Counted from the stretch's first letter, positions 11,850 through 24,519 are shown. The stretch is 64,000 nucleotides of DNA from Dryomyza anilis (GCA_951804985.1 OX638131.1:84532638-84596637); one strand, 5' to 3'. The notes: generated by a model not told the origin, from the sequence alone. Numbers and translations: made by a program.

Positions 11850-12275
11850 CTGCAACGACTGCATCGTCTACTCCAACTCTTATTATGAATGGCCAGATCT
11901 TCACTGAGCCGGTTGATAAAGTTAATCTCTTGGCAGAATTATTTGCAAATAATTTAACGCTCCCGGATACCAATCAACCACTGCCCGATGTCGATTTGTA
12001 ACCTTTTCAACATCTCCTACACGACAGGAGTTTTTCCATCTTTTTGGAAGGTTGCCAATGTCCAGCCAGTTCCGAAAAAGGGCGAGGCGACGAACCCTGC
12101 CAATTACCGACCCATTGCAATATGCTCTGCGCTCTCTAAGGTAATGGAAAGCGTAATTAACTTCCACTTTGTGAACTACTAGAGCGAAACGAATTACTTA
12201 GTGACCGACAATATGGTTTCCGTAGGACCAGATCCACAGGTGACTTGATGGCGGTCCTCTCCGAAAAGTGGAATA
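11850..12275 (+). mobile_element. LINE reverse-transcriptase fragment (Jockey/CR1/L2-like)
   Basis: Plus-strand translation gives the pre-RT linker (DKVNLLAELFANN) up to about 11998. After a break it gives the RT finger region with VANVQPVPKKG, NYRPIAICSALSKVME (stop near 12181) and, after the stop, QYGFRRTRSTGDLMAVLSEKW ending about 12270. The order and motifs are those of non-LTR reverse transcriptases. Only about 140 codons remain, with a deletion and a stop, so it is dead. Clade is uncertain. Confidence 0.85.
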
Positions 12276-12561
12276 ATTGTGTTCATAATTGTGTTTTTGA
12301 TATTGTGTTTTTGATATTGGAAAATTCACAACAAATATTCACCGACACTACCTCATATTTTCTCCCTTCCTCTAACCCTAATCCTTTCCTACGATCAACA
12401 CTGTGCTTTGCATAAATAGGGGGCATCCCCTGAGTGTTGGTTAATCTGTAAAAAAAAAAGGTTTGGAATTTCCCTCTTTTATTTTTGCTTATTGAATATT
12501 TTGGAATATTTCCTACTTTTTCTATGGTTAAATAATAATATAATTGATTATTGGTGCATAT

Positions 12562-13321
12562 TAGACATCTGCACAAGTCCATTTGAAACCCACTTCAAGA
12601 CATTCACTTCGTTTCAAAACATTTACTGTCGTCAACTTTATGCTTGAAAATCAAATGAATGTCTTGCTCACAACAACAAAGAACAAAGTACTGTCAAAAC
12701 AAAACATAAGCAAAACAAAACTGAAGTGAAGAGGTCTATGATGATGTGCAATAAACATTCAAATACTGAAATGAACTGCTTATGACACCGAGTACTTAGT
12801 GCATTTTTCATTTTCATTCTTACTAGAGTAAGGAATAGAGAAGGAATTTTCATGAATATTGAAATATAGAAAAAAAAAAACAAAAGGTATAAGAAAATCA
12901 CATAATATTTTATATTAAGTTTTTTATTTATCGAAAAACATTTTTTTAATTATTTAATTTTTTCATTATTTAATTATTTTTTTTTTTTTTGGATATATTA
13001 CTTTTCGACCAAAGCGTTGTTTTCAATGTTCGTCTTCTCACTCGTTACTCGTTGCGCTCACTCGCTGCACCTACTGTATTCGTTGCATGTTCAGCGACAG
13101 TGTTGTCGTTTGTTGTGTTTTCCAAAACATTGAATGTTTTGAATGGCTTGATGTTTTGACAGTGCTTTACACCAATGAAACAAATACAGAAGTGAAGTGA
13201 AGTCGCTCAAAGAGACTTTACTATAATTCTGTCGATTGTCATTTGTGAAATGAATTCAAAACTGTAGAGTGCAGTAGTGCATAGGCAGAGAAAACTTCAA
13301 AACCATTTGTGCAGATGTCTA
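12562..13321. mobile_element. hAT-like MITE, 760 bp
   Basis: 15-bp inverted termini TAGACATCTGCACAA at 12562 and TTGTGCAGATGTCTA ending 13321. The flanking 8-mers GTGCATAT (12554-12561) and GCGCATAT (13322-13329) match at 7 of 8 positions. The interior is AT-rich with GAAGTGAAG motifs and no transposase. Confidence 0.8.
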
Positions 13322-13329
13322 GCGCATAT

Positions 13330-13915
13330 ATTAACAAATATATAATTTTCCAGTTTTTTTTTTTTTTGTTTTGCGACGATTGTTATTTGTGACGGGCGTT
13401 ACAATATTATAGTTGGATATACAAACCATGGGGAATATATATGAGACCAAAGACTATAATAAATGAATAGATACGACAAAAATCTTAACTTCTACAAAGT
13501 TTCTCAGTTGTAGGTTTGCAATATAGTTCGCAAAATAACTTTTACTATTTTGACGGGCGTTACAATAACAAAAAACAGTTTTAGTCTGGTTAATTGTCAG
13601 TACTTTGAACTAATTATCACCGATGCAATGTATGGCATACTTTTGCAATAAAATTACCTTTCAAATTGTTCTATTCGATTTTTTTTCGGATTTAAAACAA
13701 CGAAACTACAGTGTTTTATATAATGTTGTACTATAATAAGATTCAAAAAAATACTTGACTTTAATTGAGAAAAAACACATTTGCCATGCATTTTGATAAA
13801 TTCTGATCATAGGATATGAAATTATCCTAAATTATCCTAAAAATTATTAAACGGAATTAAAAGGTTTAACTTTAATACATCACACCTTGGTAACGTTTTC
13901 TGTGACTTAATGGTC
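13330..13915. other. AT-rich intergenic stretch, no gene seen
   Basis: Contains two more GACGGGCGTTAC motifs (13389, 13550) and otherwise plain AT-rich sequence. Confidence 0.4.
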
Positions 13916-13919
13916 ACCA

Positions 13920-14570
13920 ATTTTAGTAAAAATTTGAATTTTGCACTAATATTTTAATTTTTCACTAAAAATTCACTTTTTCACTAAAAATTCAATTTAT
14001 CACTAAAAATTAAAAATCAAATTTTTACAAAAAAAAAATGTTTACTAACGTGCACTAATTTTTTTTTCACTTAAAATCAATTTTTTCACTAAAAATTAAA
14101 TTTTCATTAAAAATTAAATTTTTATAAAAAATTCAAATTTTCACTAAAAATTCAATTTTTCATTAAAAATTCAAATTTTCACTAAAAATTCAATTTTTCA
14201 CTAAAAATTCAATTTTTCACTAAAAATTCAATTTTTCACTAAAAATTCAATTTTTCACTAAAAATTCAATTTTTCACTAAAAATTCAATTTTTCACTAAA
14301 AATTCAATTTTTCACTAAAAATTCAATTTTTCACTAAAAATTCAATTTTTCACTAAAAATTCAATTTTTCACTAAAAATTCAATTTTTCACTAAAAATTC
14401 AATTTTTCACTAAAAATTCAATTTTTCACTAAAAATTCAATTTTTCACTAAAAATTCAATTTTTCACTAAAAATTCAATTTTTCACTAAAATTAAAAATT
14501 TCACTAAAAATTAAATTTCTCACTATAAATTCAATTCTTTATTAAAAAGAAAATATTTAGTGAAAAATCA
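13920..14570 (+). repeat. 19-bp satellite array TCACTAAAAATTCAATTTT
   Basis: Tandem 19-bp monomers, nearly perfect from about 14140 to 14485 (unit starts such as 14237 and 14256 are exactly 19 apart) and degenerate at both ends. The same monomer forms the larger array at 30440-31960 in reverse orientation. Confidence 0.95.
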
Positions 14571-14639
14571 ATTCAATATTAAAAATTAAATTTTTCAATA
14601 AAAAAATCAATTTTCCACTAAATATTAAATTTTACATTA

Positions 14640-15080
14640 ATAATTTGAATACTTTTTCATAAAAATACGATTTTTTTATTTTACGAATTTCTGTATTTTA
14701 CGTAAAAATAGGATTTATTCGTAAAATACGAATATTCGTAAAAATTCGAATTTTTCGTAAAAATACAAATTTATTTTAATAATACGAATTTTGCGTAAAT
14801 ACTATTTTTTTCGTAGTAATACGAATATTCTATAAAATTAGGATTATACGTAATAATATGAATTATAATACGAACAATTTTATGAATTCATCATAGAAAT
14901 ATGAATTTTTCGTAATAACACAATTTTTTCTAAAAAATACATATTTTTCATAATAATATAAATTTTCTTAATAATACGAATTTTCCTCGAATACGAATTT
15001 TTTCCAATAATACGAATTCTACGTTATAAAATAAATTTTTCGTAATAATACGAATTTAACAAAGAAAATTTTAATTCGTA
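14640..15080. repeat. Degenerate array of ATACGAATTTTTCGTAATA
   Basis: Many variants of the call sequence, itself partly palindromic, follow each other irregularly. The same family resumes at 16080-17640. Confidence 0.75.
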
Positions 15081-15159
15081 AATATTTAAATTTGCTAAAA
15101 AAAATTATAAATTCTGATTTAAAGCAAAAAATTCACAATAGTCTAATTTATACTTTGAA

Positions 15160-15600
15160 TCAATGTTGCATTTGGCTTTGCTCTAATTTTTCGCATTTAT
15201 TGAGTCACTGGTTGAGTGATGCCTGAAAACCAAACGCACTCAATTATCGCCATTTATGGAGGGCACCAAATGTGCAACATGTTGTTGGCCGCAAACACCT
15301 TCCTGTCGCGCTGCCATGTAATGGATTTCAATGCGCGCGCGTACCACACCAATCAATGGCAAATTGTGTTGTCGTCGTCGTCGTCAGTCAAGTTTTATAC
15401 GCAATGCAACACTTGCTGCTGTTGTTGATGCTGATGTTGTTTGCAATGTTGCTAACAGCAACATGCATTTCCTGATTGTTGTTGTTTGTGTTGTTTTTAT
15501 TATTTTTTACTTAACTTGCAGTTGTTGTAATTGTTGTTTTTATTGCTAATATGTATTGTGCAACAGTAACTGGCTCGCAAAATAAGGTCCCTGCGTGCGT
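15160..15600. other. Unique, GC-richer segment between satellites
   Basis: A non-repetitive segment with CAACA/TGTTG-rich parts typical of fly regulatory DNA lies between the two parts of the TACGAATTT array. The overlapping plus-strand open frames at 15216-15549 are low-complexity products of GTC and TGT repeats and are not accepted as genes. No promoter motif is certain. Confidence 0.3.
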
Positions 15601-15739
15601 TGCGTCTCTCAATGAACAGCAAAACATGTTTGTACAGCGCAAATAATTTTTATTATTTTTGTTTATTAATTTTTACTCTTTTTATTATGTTTTTTCCTAT
15701 ATTATTTAATTTTTCATAATTTTTTTATAATAATATATA

Positions 15740-15790
15740 AAAAAATAAAATCTAAAACATATTAAAAATATGTTTTAGATTTTATTTTTT
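15740..15790. repeat. Perfect hairpin, 24-bp arms and 3-nt loop
   Basis: The left arm carries TCTAAAACATATT, the loop is AAA, and the right arm carries AATATGTTTTAGA, both extended by A/T runs. Beyond it, 15790-16080 is AT-rich without a clear gene. Confidence 0.8.
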
Positions 15791-16079
15791 TTTTTAATTG
15801 CTTTAAACGTAATACTTCATTTTTCGCAGATCCAGCAAAAACAAGTTGATCAGATTTGGCCTGAAGTTATCAACTACATTTCCACAGCTAACAGTTACAA
15901 CTAAAAAGCCTTCAACGACGAAGATACCAACAAACGACTTCCCTGACCATTGCTAGTTGTTGCACACTACAGGTTTAAAATTTAATTTATAAAATTTTTA
16001 AATTAAAAATGTTGTTTGCAACCTAATTTTGTATGTTCCAATCAAACTAGGCCAATTAATTTCTAGAAGAATTCACGGT

Positions 16080-17640
16080 TATATGATTTATTTGAATCCT
16101 AAAAATGACATGCATTTTTAGCAAAAATACGAACATTTCGTAATAATACAAATTTTCATCATAGCGTATTCAAAATAATATGAATTATTTGTAACAGTAC
16201 GAAAAATTGTATGAATTGAAAATAAAAATATTTTCATTATACGAATTTTTCGTAATAATACGAATTTTTGTACCAATACGAATTTTATGAATGTATAGTA
16301 AAAATGTGAATTTTTCGTACTAAAACTAATTTTTCGATATAAAATAGAAATCGAATTTACGAATACGAATTATACAAATTTTGCGTATTATATTTTTTTC
16401 GTATTAATACGAATTTTCCCTAACATTTGGCGTATTCGTAATAATATGAATTATTTGTAACAGTACGAAAAATTGTATGAATTGATCATAAAAATATGAA
16501 TTTTTCGTAATACGATTTTTAGTAATACAAATTTTTTAAACAACACAAAATTTTATCATAATACGATTTTTTCCAAATAATACGAATTTTATGAATGCAT
16601 CATAAAAGTGTGCATTTTTCGTACTAAAATTATTTTTTCAATATGATACTAATACGAATTTTTCGCATTAATTTATCTTAATAATGCGGATTATGCGTAA
16701 AAACAATTTTTTCATAATAATAATACGAATTTTCCCTAATATTGTGACCATTATAATATAAATTTTTGGTAATAATACGAACAATATTATGAATTCATCA
16801 TAAAACTATGAATTTTTCTCAATAACACAATATTTCCCCAAAAATTATATGATTTTTCCCTAATAATACTATTATTTCCTAATAATACGAATTTTATGAA
16901 AGCATCATGCATATGAATTTTTCGTACCTAAATTATTTTTTCAATATGAAACTAATTTTCTCTAACAAATACGAATTTTTTCGTAATAATACGAATTATT
17001 CGTAATAATACGAACTAATCTTAATAATTCGAATTTTGCGTAAAATGAACCTTTCGTAATATTACGAATTTTCCCAAATATTGGGACTGAGTTATTCGTA
17101 ATAATACGAACAATTTTATGAATTCACCATAAAACTATGAATTTTTATAATATATGAATAATTTGTCGTAAATATATACATTTTCTGTACAAATAAGAAC
17201 TTTACATAAGAGATATAATTTTTTTTTTTTTTTGTAAAAATATAAATAGTTTGTAAAAAAGAATCAATATGGAATTATTGTAATAATTAAAATATAAGTT
17301 TTTCGTAAAAATATAAATATGTCGTACAAATATAAAAAATTAATAAATAGTTCATAAAAAATATTAATTTCTCGTAAAAATACGAATATTTCTTTCATTT
17401 CTTATATTTATTTGAAATTTAAACTGTTTTACGAAATTTATGAAAATGAAAAAACTTATCATAACAATTATGAAAATTTTGAAAACATATCAAATATTCG
17501 TAAATATATAATTTCGGAATGGAAATTTTTATTTTACATAATAAATATTAATTTCTCATTAAAATATGAACTTATCGTATGTAAATTTCGTAAAAATTTG
17601 AATTTGTATTCGTAAAATTTTATTTTAATTCTTAATCTCG
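16080..17640. repeat. Long degenerate array of ATACGAATTTTTCGTAATA
   Basis: Irregular short-period repetition of AATACGAATTTT, TTTCGTAATAATACG and related words over about 1.5 kb. The 67-codon frame at 17412-17615 is composed of this repeat and is not a gene. Confidence 0.75.
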
Positions 17641-17760
17641 AATCACACGATTGAATAAACAGTCAATTTTTGAATCAATTTTCAAATAATTTTAATATCA
17701 ATCGTGTGATAGCCCAATTTTTGTATGGAAAAGTGGGCAATCCCACCATTGATAACGGGT

Positions 17761-18216
17761 TTTTCAATAAGAGCGCTACAAAAGTTTTTTTCAAGGGGAC
17801 AGCAAACGACGCCATATTTCTTGCCGCACTTTTTTCTCTTCAGTAAGGTTTGCCATTTCATGATGGAAAGATATACGAGCCAACAACGAGTCGAAATTAT
17901 TAAAATTTACTACCGAAATTCGTAATATAATTTTACTTTACTGTAATAAGTATTTTAGTCAATATTTCGTCATTTAGAGAGTTTATTTATAAAATTACTT
18001 TATTTGCTTAACGAAAAATTATAACTTTAAAACATCACCATTCAAAATCTCTTCTTACAATCTTCTATTAAACAAAAACTTATCGACTTTAAAAAAAGGA
18101 ATAAATACAAATCCCATATACCTACCTTAAATTCTAGAAAATCAAACATATAATGGAAATATTCTAGCACAATCGATTAAGTTTTGCAGTTTTGGCGCTC
18201 TAAAACTATTTTGGTT
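17761..18216 (+). mobile_element. Mariner-like element relic
   Basis: Only the transposase N-terminus remains: MMERYTSQQRVEIIKIYYRN at about 17860-17920, then a stop and unrelated AT-rich sequence. This helix-turn-helix start is familiar from mariner/Tc1-like transposases of insects. Imperfect inverted ends contain AAGAGCGCTACAAAA (left, about 17769) and TTTTGGCGCTCTAAAAC (right, about 18190). The catalytic part is missing. Exact ends and target duplication are unresolved. Confidence 0.6.
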
Positions 18217-19339
18217 TTTAGAAAAAAAATAAATAAAAATAGCATCAAATTGTGACTGATATTTTATTTAATTAAATGTAAAATAACAAATAAAATATGC
18301 ACACTTCAAGTGAAAAAGAACCCATGAACTGTAAATAAGAAAATGTAAATGAAGTGTAAAAATGCTCTGAAATGGATTAAGAGAAAATTCGAAATTAATG
18401 AATATTTTTTTATAATTTATAATACTAATCTGAAATTTAATATTTATATTTTAAAAATGTTTCTTTTTTATTTTGCCTCCCCTTTTTTCATTTTTATCTT
18501 AAAACTCAAAAGAGTTGCCAGTCTTCTATATCGATTTTATTTCAACAATTTAATTAATTAATTCTTTTAACATATAAATTGAATAAAAACGCACATTTAT
18601 TTAATTTAAATATTTTATGACCAGTCTTTTGCATTACTTAATTAACGCGCTAAAACACTTTATTATGGAAAAAGGGCTGTGAAATTATGCAACGATGTGT
18701 AATAATGAATTATAAAGTCATTAAAATAAAAGAGGCAGCGTTGTAAATGTCATTAAAAGTTTTGTTGAAGAAACAACAACAACAAAAAACAATAATGATT
18801 ACATCATATGTAGTAGCATTTTAATATTTATGCGCTTTTAATGCAGTCAGATTTTAGTTTGATTAGTTAGTGAATTGTTTAATAAATGTTTATTTAATTG
18901 TTTAATTTTATTATAATTTATTTGATTATTTAGTTTGTTAAATATTTAAATTTGTTTATAACTCTTTGTTTATTTTTTGTTTAATTAATTAAATAATTTA
19001 GATGTATTTGATAATTTATTTTTAGAAACATTTTTCAAATATTATGTCATATGCTGAGGGTCATTGATCAGTTTCTACTAATTTAAAACAATTATTACAA
19101 TCATCAAATATTTATTATTTGTATCAACAAATATGGACAACACAAGCCATGCCAGTGCATTTTAAATGATTTTTGAGTTGAACAAATATCTATGAATTTT
19201 ATTAAATTATGGAGTTCGAATTTTAGAAAAATTATGGAGTTCAATAATAAGTCACACAAAAAAAAGAATTAATAAATTTTTAAAAAATACATAATAGTTA
19301 TGGTAATGTTGTAAATATTAAAGGTTAATTAACGGACAG
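18217..19339. other. AT-rich intergenic stretch, no gene seen
   Basis: Includes one stray unit of the roughly 160-bp satellite near 18300-18400 (CCCATGAACTGTAAATAAG) and otherwise plain AT-rich DNA. Confidence 0.4.
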
Positions 19340-20206
19340 GCTACTATCGTATGCAAACTGCAATTGAAAAGTATTCATGAACTCTAATGAAACACTGAGT
19401 GTAAAAATACTCTGAAATGAATTGAGGGAATATTAGAAAATTAACGAATAATGTTGAAGAGTATTATTTGAGGCCAATATTTGAGAAATAACAAAGAAAA
19501 CATCTGCGAACTACATCTGAAAAAGTGCCCATGAACTGTAAAAAACACTCAGTGTAAAACTTCGCTGGCTCTGACATGAATTGAGAGAAAAATACAAATT
19601 TGTATTGTTCAATGAGGCTACAGTTTAAGAAATAATAAAGAAAACATCTGCGAACTACAGGTGTAAATGTATTCATGAATGTAATAAAAAATTGAATGAA
19701 AAAATGGTCTGAATTGAATTGAGGGAACATTAGAAAAATTTAGGGTAAATTAACGAATATTGTTCGAAAGTCTATTGTTTGAGAAATAACAAAAGAGAAC
19801 ATATGTAAACAAAAACACAAAAAGTAGACATGAACTGTAATAAAACACTCAGTGTAAAAATGCTCCGGCTCTGAAATGAATTCAAAGAAAAGTGGAAATT
19901 TGTATTGGTTAATGAACGGAAAATATTTGAGAGGCTACTTACTGTTTGTCAAATAATAAAGAAAACATATGCGAATTACAACTGAAAATGTGGCCATGAA
20001 CTGTAATAAATCTTACTGTAAAAATGCTCTGGCTCTGAAATGAATAGAGAGAAAAGTAGAATTTTTTATTGCTCAATGAACAACGGAAAATCTTTGAGAT
20101 ACTACTTTTTGAGATATAAAACAGAGAACATATGCAAACTATTGAAAAACAATTGAACAATTGAAAAAGTACCCATGAACTGTTAAAGAACACTCAGTGT
20201 AAAAAT
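19340..20206. repeat. Diverged tandem array, about 145-180 bp unit
   Basis: Units share CATGAACTGTAATAAAACACTC, AAAATGCTCTGGCTCTGAA and AAATAACAAAGAAAACATATGCGAA-like segments. The CATGA landmark recurs at 19376, 19530, 19674, 19829, 19995 and 20174. The array stops abruptly at the 3' edge of the LINE. Short minus-strand frames here are repeat products. Confidence 0.85.
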
Positions 20207-22920
20207 GCTCATACAGCTCGTCGTTCCATCTGATTCTGTACTCGTTTTCAACGCATATCGGGCCATAGAATTTCCGAAGAATCTTTCTCTTGAACGCTCC
20301 TAAAGATCGCTCATCGTTGTTAGCAAGCGTCCATGCCTCAGCGCCATAGAGGAGGACTGGCATGATGAGCGACTTATAGAGCGTAATTTTTGTCCGTCGA
20401 GAGAGGGCTCTGCTTCTCAATTGCCTACTGAGCCCAAAGTTATTCTTCGGCTAATCTCCAGGCTGACATTGTTTTCCTTGTTGAGGCTGGTTCCTAGGTA
20501 AACGAAGTCCTTCACAACTTCAAAGTTGTGGTTGTCAATAGTGACGTGTTGTCCAAGACGCCGGGACTCTTTGTTTGTTGACACTAGGTACTTCGTCTTG
20601 TTCTCGTTCACCGTAAGATCCATTCGACGCGATTCCCTCTTTAAACTGGAGAATGCTGCACTGACTGCTCGTACGCTCTGCCCAATGATGTCGATATCAT
20701 CAGCGTACCCGAGCAGCATGGAACTCTTGTTGAAGATAGTGCCATTGTGATGGAGTTGTGCAGTCGATCTGCCTCTCTTTGGTCTTTTCCAGGATTTGGC
20801 GCAATGTGAAAATCGGTTCTATGGTGGACTTGCCAGGTCTGAAACCACACTGATAAGATCCAATCAGTCTGTTAAAGATAGACATCAGTCTTTCATATAA
20901 TACGCTCGTTATAACTTTATACGCGATGTTGAGGAGACATATCCCACGGTAGTTGGCGCGTATCGTGGGATCCCCCTTCTTAAGGTTTGGGCAGAGTATA
21001 CTGAGATTCCATTCACTAGGCATGCTTTCTTCTGACCATATTCTGCTGATAAGCTGGTGCATGCTCGTTATGAGCTCATCGCCTCCGGTCTTTAACAACT
21101 CAGCAGGCAGACCATCCGATCCTGCGGCTTTGTTAGTTTTGCAGCCTGTTGATGGCTGTGCTGACCTCTTCACGGTCAGGCGGCGGTATGTCAACGCCGT
21201 CGTCAGCAATTGGGGTTGTCAAGCTGTCTTCTTCATCAGCGAAATAGTTGTCATCATCGCCTGCTAGGAGATCAGAGAAGTGCTCTCTCCATAATCTCAG
21301 TGTAACCTGGACATCTGTTACTAGATTTCCGTCATCGTCCTGACAGGAAGACAGTCCGGTCTTTAAACCTCCGGTCAGTCTTATCTTCTGAAAGAATTTT
21401 CGAGCCTCGTTCCTGTCGCCATGCATATCAATATCTTCACACTCGTGTCTTTCTAATTCTCTTTTCTTGCGCCTAAAAAGATGTCTCTCCTCCTTCTTCT
21501 TCTCTCTGTATCGCTCCTTCGCGGCTCGCGATACTACTGACTGCAGGGTGGCTCTATATGAGTGTCTTTCTCTGCAGTGGCTGCGCGACACTCTTCGTCA
21601 TACCACTTGTTCCGTAGTGGGCGTTGGAATCCAAGCACCTCTTCGGCAGCAGTACGCATTGAGCGGGAGACGTGTGTCCACTGCGCGCATATATCATTGA
21701 GAGGGGGAGTGCCTTGGGCAAGCAGGTGTGAGAGTCGACCGGCATAGGCTTGTTCGGTCTGTTGTGTGTGCAGCTTACTGACGTCTAGCTTTCTTTGCGT
21801 GGGTTTCCGTGCGTTTTTCGCAGCGCATAAGCGTGTGCGAACCTTGGCTGCTACAAGGAAGTGATTTTCCGAAGAATCTTTCTCTTGAACACTCCTAAAG
21901 CTCGCTCATCGGTGTTGGCAAGCGTCCATGCCTCAGCGCCATAGAGGAGCACTGGCATTTCGGATCGAGCATTTCGTTGGCATTTCGGTTCGAGCGTACA
22001 TCCATCACACTAGAAGCGTGCCTTCCGTCAATCACAACATGATCAATTTGGTTGCGCGTGTTCTGATCGGGTGACCGCCACGTGGCCTTGTGATGCTGAT
22101 TGAGATGCTTGAAGCTAGTACCACTAATTACCATGTTTCAGCCTCATTCCATTGTCGGAGGTGTTGTCGTGGAGGCTGAATGGTCCCACCGTTGAACCAA
22201 AGATACCCTCATGGCCCACTTTGGCATTAAAGTCGCCAATCACAATTTTGATGTCGTGACGGGGGCAGCGCTCATGGGCTTCGTCGAGGCGCTCATAGAA
22301 AGTCTCTTTAGTTTCATCGTCCTTCTCATTTATCGGAGCGTGCGCACTAATTAGGCTGATGTAGAAGTATTCTCTTGCGGAGTCTCTTCCCGACTACAAA
22401 TCCACAACCAAATTCATGCCTCTCCGCATGGCAGCTGTAGTAAATGTCACAGGATGCCTGTTTAGAGCAGCCCTGTCCTGTCCATCGCATCACCTGGATT
22501 GCGGTGATGTCAGCCTTGTATCTTTCGAGGACATCAACCAACTGGATGGTGGCACCTTGCCTATAAAGGGTTCGGACATTCCAGGTGCATATCCGTAAAT
22601 CATGGTCCATTATACGATTGCGTAGGTTGTCATCGTGTTTTCGGGTCGATATCCGAGGCATTTTTTCTGTTTTCGTTGAATCATCTTTTTTATATGGCGG
22701 GTCACAAGCCCAACGCACAACCCCCATTTTAGAGGGCCAATATCCCTGTCTCGTTTGTCCCCGACCAGACCTCCCACAGGTGTTGAAACCCGATCTTCAG
22801 CTGGTTGCTCGGGTTAACGGGGTTCACCAACGCGAAGGTGAGACTAGGAATTGTGTAGGAGAGGCTATGGCAACTAACAGAAGTCGGTTACTGGATTGCG
22901 CGTGCAGTAGACCATTCTGA
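20207..22920 (-). mobile_element. Broken non-LTR retrotransposon (RTE/CFDP2-like LINE)
   Basis: Reading the minus strand from 22920: a GC-rich 5' region, an endonuclease domain starting about 22640 (ICTWNVRTLYR, ITAIQVMRWTGQG), its continuation with ISAHAPINEKDDETKE and NQIDHVVIDGRH near 22080, a basic linker (about 21590-21150), reverse-transcriptase finger motifs (KAAGSDGLPAELLK, GSYQCGFRPGKST), the catalytic box GYADDIDIIG (about 20709), and the thumb region YKSLIMPVLLYGAEAW ending at 20207. Reading frames are broken several times. RT motifs A and B are deleted between about 20775 and 20760. A copy of its own 3' region is inserted at 21865-21955. The element keeps its 5' part and lacks its 3' end. 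It is dead. Clade is inferred from motif style. Confidence 0.85.
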
Positions 22921-24225
22921 ACCCCTTCATTAAACCTTACTTCATTAAAATAAAACATTTTTAATAACAAACATTAAAAAGTTTTACATCAATAAAAGTC
23001 ATAAAAACCACTACAATTCCACAGATGACAACTACTGTTTCGAAAAATAAAGCCCACATAAAACTACTGATTTTTTTAGATTTTGTCAACGACATTTTGA
23101 GAACATAAAAAATGCAATAAAGATCAAGATCACACAAACATGACAAGTTTTTAAATACATTAGTGATTTGCAAAAATTCAAAAAAAAACTCGAACACATG
23201 TAATTAATTCAAGTTACAATTTGTATCAAATGAACACCTCATCAAAGTCAATGTCAATGTCGATGTTATGCCATTAAAAAATAATGTTTTACTTTTATGG
23301 TAAAACAACTAAAATGAACTGAGAAACCTAAAAAAAAAGTTTTACCGAAAAATTCGTATCAAAAAATTAAAACAAAAAATTCAAATAAAATAAACCAGAA
23401 ATCAATCAACAAATCATTTAAAACACACCATTTAAAAACTCAATTAAACTTAAATTCAAACTTTTTGAAATTTTAAACCTAACTAAAAAAAATCAGAAAT
23501 AAACAATTAAATCACAAAATAAAAATTTAAGTGCATAATATAAATTTAATTTGGCTCATAAATTTTACGAAAAAAAAAATAACCAAACCAACATTCAATC
23601 AAAACGCTAACGCCGTGGTTGTATCAAACACGTGCTTTTCAAATTAATTACTTAAAAATTAAAATTTATTTTATTTATACAACAACTTGCTAAAATTTGT
23701 CCATTTTTTTAGCTATGCGCCATAATAAATAAATAAAAGAAAAATAAAAAATTATATATTTATCGATCTATTTCCGTTGTATAGTTTTTATTTATTTTTT
23801 TTTATTTATGCAACGCACAGTAGTTGGTCTGTCCTTCGTTGAGGTCTGCTTGTTTAAATCTTAGTTTTGGTTTTTTATATATATTTATTATTTTGTGATT
23901 GGTTTTAAATTTGACAACATGGTGTTCGTCGGTTCGTCGTCTGTCTATGAATATGAAATAGCATGTTGTGATTTTTTGTTAGGTACTATTTTATATTTTA
24001 GATGAAATGGAAATTTTTGTAGATAGTGTACTGCAATTTATTGAATTCTTTAAATTGTTTTTCATATTTTACGTTTTTAGACATTAAAATTATTAAACTA
24101 AAAATTTAAGAAAGTATATGATCATTTTATTGTCTCGAAGACCTTCGTTGTTTTCGAATCTTTTTCGAATAACTTTGATAAAAAAATTAAATCTCGTTGC
24201 TTTATAGATTATTAGCGTACACGAC
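22921..24225. other. AT-rich intergenic stretch, no gene seen
   Basis: Long A/T-rich sequence with no recognisable gene. The 78-codon minus frame at 22961-23197 is low-complexity and hydrophobic by base composition. Confidence 0.4.
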
Positions 24226-24229
24226 TCGT

Positions 24230-24475
24230 GCCGTAGAATTCTTCCCGGTAGAATTTTTCCCCGTACAATTCGTCCCCATAGTGTTTTTCCAGTAAAAGTT
24301 TTAGTGTGGTGAGTTTTAGTGTGGAAAGTTTTAGTGTGGTGAGTCTAGGTGTGGTGAGTTTAGATGTGGTGAGTTAATGTGTGGTGAGTTTTGGTGTGGT
24401 GAGATTAGGTGTGGTGAGTTTAGATGTGGTGAGTTTATGTGTCGTGAGTTTTGGTGTGATGAGATTAAGTAAGAT
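24230..24475. repeat. Minisatellites: GTAGAATTNTTCCCC and GTGTGGTGAGTTTAG
   Basis: At 24232-24295 four 17-bp-like units of GTAGAATTCTTCCCCG type occur. At 24300-24475 about twelve 14-15 bp units of GTGTGGTGAGTTTAG follow. Confidence 0.8.
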
Positions 24476-24519
24476 CAGTAATAATTTGAAAGTATAGTTT
24501 AGCAGCGTACTGAATTTAT

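Noticed and set aside
12554..13329. Short minus-strand frame (77 codons) inside the hAT MITE as a transposase remnant
   Set aside because: Hydrophobic low-complexity sequence from A/T runs with no hAT transposase motif.
14140..14485. CRISPR-like regular array
   Set aside because: Direct head-to-tail 19-bp monomers without spacers in a fly genome; a satellite.
15216..15549. Three overlapping plus-strand frames of about 70 codons
   Set aside because: Overlapping frames produced by GTC/TGT-rich low-complexity DNA; none looks protein-like.
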